The notes under the pieces are model-generated. The model worked only from the letters and a program-made list of their open reading frames with translations, ran no database searches and was not told the DNA's origin. 64,000 nucleotides of DNA from Amblyomma americanum (Eukaryota; Arthropoda; Arachnida; Ixodida; Ixodidae), in NCBI RefSeq assembly GCF_052857255.1, contig NC_135498.1:166152255-166216254 (forward strand), read 5' to 3'. A program made the translations under genes and the position numbers. Positions 57,386 to 64,000 of the stretch are shown piece by piece. Position 1 is the first letter of the stretch. Each line of letters starts with the position of its first letter.

Positions 57386-60300
57386 TGGCTGCAGCGTCTG
57401 GGGGTGATGCTGCTCTGACGACCCGACCAGAAAACCCTCCTTTAACTCTTCATGCTCATCGGAACATCCTTAACGTCGACGTGGACGGGGTCCCTGTTAC
57501 CGCTCTGATCGACACTGGAGCGCACGTCTCAGTCATGAATGCTCGTCTTCGCCGTCGCCTAAGGAAAGTGCTCACTCCTGCCCCCTCAACTGTGGTCCGT
57601 GTTGCAGATGGCGGTATGTCTATTGTCGTCGGAATGTGTACTGCTCGTGTTTCAATAGCCGGCCGCCATACTTCTGTGCTCTTCACTGTCCTCGAACACT
57701 GCCCTCATGACATCATTCTCGGCCTTGACTTTCTCACCGACCATTCCGCCCTTATAGATTGCGCCACAAGCATCGTTCAACTCGCTATACCTGTTCCTTC
57801 AGAGCCACCGGATCCAATTGTTCACCGACTGTGCACCGCCGACTTTGTCCGCCTGGACCCCGATGCCGCCACTTATGTCCGTTTCTCCTCTGTCCCGCCA
57901 GTTCCCGATGGTGACTACATCATTACTCCGGTTCCTGATGTGCCCTTTACACGCAGTGTTGCCCTTGCGCATACAGTTGTCACCATGTCGGCAAATCAAG
58001 CGTCCCTTCCGGTTCTCAATTTTGCCTCTTACGTTCAGCCGCTCCCACAAGGTATGTCGCTCGCCACGCTGTGCCCTGCTGCCGAATGCGTCGTATCGGC
58101 GGTGAGAAGCGTCCCACCCTCGTCGAACTGCCGCGACTCTGACGTCTCACCACCTGATGAATATGCAAAAATGATTGCTGCTGACCTCTTACCAGGGCAA
58201 GCTCACGACCTTCGGTATCTTCTGTCGTCTTTTCGCGACATCTTTGACTTCGATGACCGCCCTTTGGCTCGAACATCTGTGGTCACGCATCGCATCAACA
58301 CCGGTGACGCAGCTCCTATTCACAGACGACCCTACAGAGTGTCCAGTACAGAACGCACCATCATACAGCAAGAGGTGGACAAGATGCTCAGTAAAGACAT
58401 CATAGAGCCCTCGTCGAGCCCTTGGGCCTCACCAGTTGTGCTGGTTAAAAAGAAGGACGGCAGCTGGCGCTTTTGTGTTGATTACCGGCACCTAAACAAC
58501 ATAACAAAAAAAGACGTCTATCCACTCCCAAGAATAGACGATGCTTTGGACTGCCTTCACGGAGCCAAATTTTTCTCTTCAATTGACCTTCGGTCCGGGT
58601 ATTGGCAAATCTCTGTTGATGACAATGACCGCGAAAAGACGGCATTCGTCACCCCGGACGGCTTATATCAGTTTAAAGTTATGCCATTCGGTCTCTGTAA
58701 TGCGCCAGCTACCTTCGAAAGAATGATGGACTCCTTGCTTCGCGGCTTTAAATGGTCCACATGTCTGTGTTACCTCGACGATGTTGTGGTTTTTTCGCCC
58801 ACGTTTACCACGCACCTCGAAAGACTGGCGAGCATTCTTTCTGTCTTCCGTCGAGCCGGGCTACAGCTCAATTCGTCGAAATGTCAATTCGGTCGCCGCC
58901 AACTCACCATTCTCGGACATCTAGTCGACGCTTCTGGTGTCCGCCCGGATCCTGTTAAAGTTAAAGCCGTCAAGGACTTCCCTATTCCCCAGTCGTCTAC
59001 GGATGTGCGCAGCTTCGTCGGCCTCTGCTCGTACTTCCGCCGTTTCATCAAAAATTTTGCCGGCACCGCTCGCCCCCTGACCGACCTTCTAAAGAAAGAC
59101 ACCCCTTTTACCTGGGGTCCTGCCCAAGAGGAGGCCTTTTCTTCGCTAGTCGACTTACTCACCTCCCCACCTATTCTGGCCCATTTTGATCCGTCGGCTC
59201 CGACTGAAGTTCGCACAGACGCCTGCGGTTATGGGATTGGCGCCGTGCTAGCCCAACGTCACCAAGGGCAAGAACGCGTTATTGCATATGCCAGCCGCCT
59301 CCTTTCTACAGCTGAGCGAAATTACTCACTTACAGAGCGCGAGTGTCTAGCTCTTGTTTGGACCGTAGCTAAGTTCCGACCGTACCTGTTTGGCCGTCCA
59401 TTCTCCGTAGTGACCGATCACCACGCCCTTTGTTGGCTGTCTTCACTGAAAGACCCCACAGGCCGGCTCGGACGTTGGACGTTGCGCCTCCAAGAGTATT
59501 CTTACACTGTTCATTACAAGTCAGGGCGTCTCCATCAAGACGCCGACTGCCTGTCTCGGCACCCTGTAGAGCCGCCTGATCCTGGAGACAACGACCTCGG
59601 CCCGTGCCTCTTCGCTATCTCCGATCTGGTTAACATCGCGGACGAGCAGCGACAAGACTCTTCCTTGCGTATTCTCATTGATCGCCTCAACTGTGCCAGC
59701 CGAGATCCTTCGTTGCAACTGTTCGTCATTCAGGATGGCGTCCTATACCGCCGCAACCTTCGTCCTGACGGACCTCCGCTCCTGCTAGTCGTTCCCCAGC
59801 GTCTCCGTTCATCTGTCCTAGCGGAACTACACGACCTACCGACCGCAGGCCACCTCGGCGTCTCCCGCACATACGATCGGGTCCGACGCCGCTTCTTTTG
59901 GCCTGGTCTGTACCGCTCTGTTCGGCGTTACGTTGCCTCCTGCGACCTCTGTCAACGCAGGAAGAGACCATCAACGTTGCCTGCTGGCCTTCTACAGCCT
60001 ATTGACGTACCTCTCGAACCATTCTACCGTGTTGGACTCGACCTTCTCGGACCTTTCCCGACGTCCTGCTCCGGCAACCGTTGGATTGCTGTCGCGACCG
60101 ACTATGCGACCCGGTACGCTATCACGCGTGCGTTACCAACAAGTTGCGCAACCGATGTCGCCGACTTCCTATTGCAGAACGTAATCCTTCACCACGGCGC
60201 TCCACACCAACTGCTGACGGACCGCGGCCGCTACTTTTTGTCCCGAGTAGTTGACGATATCCTCCGGTCCTGTGGCACGCAGCATAAGCTCACTACAGCT

Positions 60301-60888
60301 TACCATCCCCAGACGAACGGGCTTACCGAGCGCCTCAACAGGACTCTGACCGATATGCTATCCATGTATGTCTCGCCCGACCACCGCGATTGGGACGTTG
60401 CCTTGCCTTATGTAACATTTGCTTATAATTCGTCGCGGCATGATACCACCGGCTATTCTCCTTTCTACCTTCTGTTTGGTCGGCATCCTGCGCTGCCATT
60501 GGATACATTACTACCGAGTTCTACTGCCTCGACCACAGAGTATGCACGTGACGCCATCTCCCGAGCAACTATGGCCCGTGAAATCGCCCGAGACCGGCTC
60601 ACCGCATCTCAGACCTACCAGAAGTCAGTTTACGACCGCCGGCATCGCCCAGTACACTATCCGCCGGGCTCACTCGTCCTCCTTTGGTCTCCTTCTCGCC
60701 ATGTCGGTCTCTCTGAGAAACTTCTACGTCAGTACAGTGGCCCTTATCGAGTTCTCCGTCAGGTGACCGACGTGACCTACGAGATTACACCTCTTCATGC
60801 TCCGACGTCGTCCACTAGCCCTTTGACTGACGTCGTTCATGTAGTCCGTCTCAAACCGTACCACACGCCTGCTACATCATCCACTTAG
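57385..60888 (+). CDS. pol polyprotein of the gypsy element, intact
   Basis: The replication polyprotein, 1167 residues without interruption. Aspartic protease with LIDTGAH (D43) and IILGLDFL; RT with WRFCVDYRHLN, LRSGYWQI, MPFGLCNAPATF and the catalytic YLDD at about 462; RNase H with RTDACGYG (about 610), the ERECLAL glutamate and TDHHALCWL; integrase with an HHCC zinc region (about 815-855, CDLCQRRK) and a DD35E core: VATDYATRY (about 902), LTDRG (about 944) and TERLNRT (about 980). No chromodomain was seen. The start ATG overlaps the gag stop as TGATG and is in the -1 frame, suggesting stop-restart or frameshift translation of pol. Confidence 0.95.
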   Translation: MAAASGGDAALTTRPENPPLTLHAHRNILNVDVDGVPVTALIDTGAHVSVMNARLRRRLRKVLTPAPSTVVRVADGGMSIVVGMCTARVSIAGRHTSVLFTVLEHCPHDIILGLDFLTDHSALIDCATSIVQLAIPVPSEPPDPIVHRLCTADFVRLDPDAATYVRFSSVPPVPDGDYIITPVPDVPFTRSVALAHTVVTMSANQASLPVLNFASYVQPLPQGMSLATLCPAAECVVSAVRSVPPSSNCRDSDVSPPDEYAKMIAADLLPGQAHDLRYLLSSFRDIFDFDDRPLARTSVVTHRINTGDAAPIHRRPYRVSSTERTIIQQEVDKMLSKDIIEPSSSPWASPVVLVKKKDGSWRFCVDYRHLNNITKKDVYPLPRIDDALDCLHGAKFFSSIDLRSGYWQISVDDNDREKTAFVTPDGLYQFKVMPFGLCNAPATFERMMDSLLRGFKWSTCLCYLDDVVVFSPTFTTHLERLASILSVFRRAGLQLNSSKCQFGRRQLTILGHLVDASGVRPDPVKVKAVKDFPIPQSSTDVRSFVGLCSYFRRFIKNFAGTARPLTDLLKKDTPFTWGPAQEEAFSSLVDLLTSPPILAHFDPSAPTEVRTDACGYGIGAVLAQRHQGQERVIAYASRLLSTAERNYSLTERECLALVWTVAKFRPYLFGRPFSVVTDHHALCWLSSLKDPTGRLGRWTLRLQEYSYTVHYKSGRLHQDADCLSRHPVEPPDPGDNDLGPCLFAISDLVNIADEQRQDSSLRILIDRLNCASRDPSLQLFVIQDGVLYRRNLRPDGPPLLLVVPQRLRSSVLAELHDLPTAGHLGVSRTYDRVRRRFFWPGLYRSVRRYVASCDLCQRRKRPSTLPAGLLQPIDVPLEPFYRVGLDLLGPFPTSCSGNRWIAVATDYATRYAITRALPTSCATDVADFLLQNVILHHGAPHQLLTDRGRYFLSRVVDDILRSCGTQHKLTTAYHPQTNGLTERLNRTLTDMLSMYVSPDHRDWDVALPYVTFAYNSSRHDTTGYSPFYLLFGRHPALPLDTLLPSSTASTTEYARDAISRATMAREIARDRLTASQTYQKSVYDRRHRPVHYPPGSLVLLWSPSRHVGLSEKLLRQYSGPYRVLRQVTDVTYEITPLHAPTSSTSPLTDVVHVVRLKPYHTPATSST

Positions 60889-60920
60889 CACCGGGACGGT
60901 GCTTTTGCCGCCGGGAGTTA

Positions 60921-61101
60921 TGCTACGGTTGTGCTTGTGCTTGGAACGCTCGTGCTTGGTGCGCTCGCGCTTGGAACGCGAAGAGGACGAAGTGCGTTTC
61001 TGTTGCTGGGCTTCGCGTGCCCGGTTGTTCGGCTGCGTGGCTGTAAGCTGTTTCCCTGTAAATATATTTTTCCCTTTTGGTGTGCACATCTTCACGTTAC
61101 A
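60921..61101 (+). repeat. 3' LTR, 181 bp
   Basis: Same length and, by eye, the same sequence as the 5' LTR. Preceded by GCCGCCGGGAG, the likely short polypurine primer site. Confidence 0.95.
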
Positions 61102-61105
61102 ATAT
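61102..61105. repeat. Target duplication of the gypsy element (right)
   Basis: ATAT directly after the 3' LTR, matching 55964-55967. Confidence 0.75.
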
Positions 61106-62344
61106 TTGTGAACTGTGTTCGGAATGACAAAAAATCTTTTATCCATAAAATGACTTGAGTATCAATGTTGGGAACAGTGGCGCCTGTGTGATCAGTAAGC
61201 GTAACTTCATGATGACTACCGGGGTTTATACTTGCCAAACTTTTTGAGGGTTGTTAGTCAGCAAAGATGATAGGTCATGGTTTAAAAAGTGCCGACGAGA
61301 GATATTAAGTAAAGCCTGGTATTCTTTGTCGCACTGCTTGTATTTAAGTCACGATGATGTGTGATTGCTCTTGGCGGCTTCCCTGTTTAATAGCCTTTTT
61401 TGTTTTTTAAGCGTCGTTGTTGCTTGTCAAAGCACTGCGCAGAACTGTTACTCCTAATTGTTATGGTGGGTATATACTTATCAACAAGGGCGGAGAACAC
61501 ATTTTTGAACGCTATCCAGTTTTTATTCAACTGCACGGGACGAGAAGCTAGTAAGAAGCAAGTCAGCAAAGAGATATTTCAGCATTCATTCCATCAAATT
61601 TAGCTTTGCTATAAGATTTAATTTTCTCATTAGTCGCCTTCCTACCTTCCCCTGAACAAACAAGGTTTTCAGTAATGCCATGATCGGAAAGCCCATCAAG
61701 ATAACTGATGTTAGTGCAAATGTCAGGATTATTAGTAAGTATTAGATCAATGATGCTAGAGCATGTGGCAGTGCGCCGTGTGGGTTCCATGATGACTTGA
61801 GATAATGAAAAATCTAAACATGACTGGAGAAATGCGTTCGAATTTATTTCGCTCACCGCGACAGATAGCATAGCCCAATTAATATTTGGGTAATTAAAGT
61901 CACCAAATATCAATAAAGCACAATTCGGGAACCGGTTGCACACTTCACTCAAAATGCAATAACATTCTTCAGCGAAAACACTGCACCAATCTGGGGGTCG
62001 ATAAAAAACACCATAATTATGTCTCTAGTACGGAATTTCAGCAAAGCCCATACACATTCAAGAAAAGTGGGTACACAGGATAAGTCTTTTTTTATTGCCA
62101 ACAGAACACCACCGCCTCTCCGACTCGCTCTGTCGCAGCGTTGCCTTCTGTGACGTTGCCTGAGTAAAACAATTTTTTCGTAAGGAACGTCGTCCGTAAG
62201 CCACGTTTCCGTGAGCGCGATTAATGATGCAGAACATGAGTCCATGCGCGAGGAAATCAGAACTGCTTTCGAGAGGATACGTCTGACATTTGTATAAAGG
62301 AAAAATAACGCGTTATCACGACTATGCTTATCAAGCGGCGGCAA
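61106..62344 (-). pseudogene. CR1-like endonuclease and start of RT (5' of gypsy insertion)
   Basis: AP-type endonuclease in two frames: LIALTETWLTDDVP and RGGGVLLAIKKDL (62344-61949), then LLIFGDFNYPNINW, IDLILTNNPDI and LSDHGI (61952-61563). A linker with KNWIAFKNVF and the start of RT (NNPQKVWQV, about 61240) follow in further frames. From about 61160 the sequence jumps to IDTQVILWIKDFLSFRTQF, which normally lies about 200 residues further on, so the RT catalytic core has been deleted. Confidence 0.75.
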
Positions 62345-62539
62345 GAAAGAGCCATTTGAATGGGGTAAGGCAGGTAGGTCATTGGGACAGCCATCGGGAC
62401 TTCCCGTGGTCCGAGCTTCTACTTGTGCCGCATCATTACCTGAGGTTTCCAGACGAACTTCGCAGTTGGCGTCCGTGTCACAGACTTAAATAGCATCGTT
62501 TATAAACAGCTTTATGAAGACAAGGCGGGGACGTCACTC

Positions 62540-63130
62540 TCCTTCTTTACCGTCTTCGAGAACTGCCAAAGTTTTCGACGCTTATCGCGCACATGAACCG
62601 AGGAGTCACGTGCTATCCTGAAGTCTGTTTCCTTAAGCTTGTTGCCGTTGCTTAGCAAAGTGTCGATTTATTTTTCATTGTATAATTTTGCTATTATTGG
62701 ACGATTTTTATGAGTTGAATAGCGGCCGAGACTGTTGGCCCTTGCAATAGATTGGACTGAAACGCCTAGCTTATTTGGACCGAATTCATTAACAAGAGCC
62801 TCGGTTTCTTCCCACGTTTCTTAACAGTCGGTATCGTTAACACCAAAGAGCAATGCATTCAGCATTCTTGAATGGTTTTCCAGGTCATCAATTTTCTCTC
62901 GGTGTGGCCAAACATCGCTGTTGCAGGTTTCTGGGAGCTGCTTACAAGGCACAGGCACAAGCTTGGTTTCCAGTTCATCGACACGTTTTGTTCGCTTATC
63001 TAAGTCACTTTTAAGAGTAGCATGCATTTTTAAACTTTAAGAACAGATTGAGAAGGCTTGCATTATTTGTCTCTAGACGCTGGATTGCTTCCCACACTGA
63101 GTCAAGCTTTTCCTCTTGCGCCTTCATCAT
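62540..63130 (-). pseudogene. CR1-like ORF1 (L1-type coiled coil plus RRM)
   Basis: The ORF1 RNA-binding protein, in broken frames. Coiled-coil-type parts (EEKLDSVWEAIQRLE; KRVDELETKLVPV) lead to KIDDLENHSRMLNALLFGV, the RRM start typical of L1-like ORF1 proteins. After a stop come SVQSIARANSLGR and RPIIAKLYNEK, then ETDFRIARDSSVHVRDKR and RKLWQF, the C-terminal domain. Stops at 62821 and about 62670, with frameshifts, disable it. Confidence 0.75.
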
Positions 63131-63134
63131 CAGA

Positions 63135-63371
63135 CTATGCAGGGTTCGCCTCAATATCACCAGCTAACAGCAAAAGGCGACACAAGTTCAATGCCACTGA
63201 ACAAAACCGCTTGTAAGAGTCGGGTGGCCACGACACCGCAACAAGAAACATAGTTGTCGCGAAAAGCGTAGGCATCGAGATAACTAACCTGTACAAATGG
63301 GAATGGTGAGAGCAACATCCCAACTGCGGTGGCGTAGCCCGACGTGTCGAAGATATTGGCGCCCTTTTCAC
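63135..63371 (-). pseudogene. Leader ORF with degenerate 2A-like motif
   Basis: A 78-codon minus-strand frame: a Ser/His-rich start, two hydrophobic stretches (LYRLVISMPTLFATTMFLVA; VALNLCRLLLLA) and the end GDIEANPA before a TAG. The consensus for ribosome-skipping 2A peptides is D-x-E-x-N-P-G-P, and such sequences are known at the N-termini of some CR1 and L2 elements. Here D-I-E-A-N-P is present but the final G-P is lost and a frameshift separates it from ORF1 about 15 bp downstream. Confidence 0.65.
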
Positions 63372-63943
63372 TGCACGGATCAGCTGACAGCGTTCGAGGT
63401 TGCCAAACGAAGGGTACTTCGGTGTTCAGAAGTGGCGGTGAAGATTGCGGCCGGCTCGAAGATAGGAAGCATCGATCCATTCCAGCCGCGGCTGTCATCG
63501 TTGTTGAGTCAGTACACTATCCGTCCGATGTCAGGGAAAGCCCAGTCTATGAAGCTGGCGTCAGCAAACCAAGCGCAGTCACGAGCACCTGTACAAATGC
63601 GAATGGTGAGGGCATTATCTCAACTGCGGTGGCGTGGCCCGACGCGACGAAGATGTTGGCGCCCTTTCCACTGCACGGATCAGCTGACAGCGTTCGAGGT
63701 TGCCAAACGAAGGGTACTTCGGTGTCCAGAAGTGGAGGTGAAGGTTGTGGCCGGCCCGAAGATGGGAAACATTGATACATTCCAGCCGCGGCTGTCATCG
63801 TTGTTGAGTCAGTACACCATCCGTCCGATGTCAGGGAAAGTCCAGTTCGTGAAACTGGCATCAGCAAACCAAGCGCAGTCACGAGCACCTGTACAAATGC
63901 GAATGGTGACAACAACATCCCCACGGCGGTGGTGTGGCCCCTC
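63291..63943 (-). repeat. Tandem 300-bp 5' monomers of the CR1-like LINE
   Basis: GTACAAATG starts repeats at 63291, 63591 and 63891: two full units of exactly 300 bp and a third partial one of about 52 bp that ends in a sharp drop of similarity near 63943. The two full units differ at roughly 10% of positions. Because 300 is a multiple of three, ORFs run through on both strands. By position they are the element's 5' UTR, likely promoter units. Confidence 0.85.
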
Positions 63944-64000
63944 TGTATTTTGAATACTAACACAATGTAGATTGGACCGCAACATGAAAATAGGTTTGGC
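63944..64000. other. Flanking DNA at the window end
   Basis: No similarity to the monomers; nothing recognised. Confidence 0.4.

Larger units (their letters stand above)
55968..61101 (+). mobile_element. Ty3/gypsy LTR retrotransposon, recent insertion
   Basis: A 5134-bp element with two 181-bp LTRs (TGCTAC...TTACA) that look identical by eye, flanked by ATAT. Gag (ORF 56330-57385, extended upstream) and an intact pol (57385-60888, order PR-RT-RNaseH-IN) are present, with no envelope gene: only 32 bp separate the pol stop from the 3' LTR. Integrase after RNase H makes it Ty3/gypsy type; the clade is not assigned. The element lies inside the older CR1-like LINE, opposite to it. Confidence 0.95.
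54722..63943 (-). mobile_element. CR1-like LINE, internally deleted and split by a gypsy element
   Basis: Read on the minus strand: tandem 5' monomers (63291-63943), leader ORF with a 2A-like motif (63135-63371), ORF1 (about 62540-63130), endonuclease (61560-62344), start of RT, a deletion that removed the RT core, the end of RT (55027-55967) and a 3' tail with AATAAATTATGTAAATAAAT (about 54722-54745). The gypsy element sits at 55968-61101. Without it the copy is about 4.1 kb. Several frameshifts and stops make it inactive. Confidence 0.82.

Noticed and set aside
60888..60921. Envelope gene in the gypsy element
   Set aside because: Only 32 bp lie between the pol stop and the 3' LTR.
63297..63953. 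218-residue plus-strand ORF with an internal repeat
   Set aside because: It is the antisense of the 300-bp LINE monomers; it stays open because the unit is a multiple of three.

Overview
The window looks like a piece of a tick (ixodid) nuclear genome. I infer this from long gene-poor intervals, short exon-like ORFs next to splice signals, several copies of a tRNA-derived SINE resembling the Ruka type of ticks, and a dense mix of arthropod transposons (I-superfamily LINE, CR1-like LINE, Penelope-like element, P-like element with a THAP domain, pogo/Tigger, Ty3/gypsy). The species cannot be named from sequence alone. No bacterial operon, rRNA or CRISPR structure is present.

Layout. 121-5340: a minus-strand I-superfamily LINE with ORF1 (CCHC knuckles) and ORF2 (endonuclease, RT, RNase H), broken only by a few stops and one frameshift. 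6721-11780: a P-like DNA transposon with matching terminal inverted repeats and a nearly complete THAP/P-type transposase on the minus strand. 11820-11996: a possible terminal exon. 12023-23587: a satellite array of about 500-bp monomers, each carrying a tRNA-like module. It includes inverted blocks bounded by (AT)n and is interrupted by a pogo/Tigger element (12613-14800) whose transposase ORF is intact. 23.6-41 kb: mostly non-coding, with a SINE, a broken THAP-domain gene (25484-25925), a possible hAT remnant, LINE and Penelope tails, a foldback element (39.5-39.9 kb) and a stray satellite fragment beside (AT)n at 38.3 kb. 41-54 kb: a possible internal exon (41083-41200), SINEs, (ATT)n, a 67-68-bp minisatellite, and LINE and Penelope fragments.

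54.2-64 kb: the 5' coding exon of a class A GPCR (minus strand, 54201-54596, clear splice donor), then a CR1-like LINE (minus strand, about 54722-63943). The LINE begins with 300-bp tandem 5' monomers, carries a 2A-like motif before ORF1, has lost the middle of its RT, and was then split by a Ty3/gypsy element (55968-61101). The gypsy element has 181-bp LTRs that look identical, an ATAT target duplication, and gag and pol joined by a TGATG overlap.

Host genes are represented by at most a few exons (GPCR first exon, THAP gene, three unrecognised exon candidates). Everything else is mobile or satellite DNA. The clearest lead is the tRNA-module satellite. Its forward block is a five-monomer higher-order repeat of about 2513 bp, its reverse block a three-monomer repeat of about 1487 bp, and part of the array's right flank is trapped in inverted orientation between two AT tracts.
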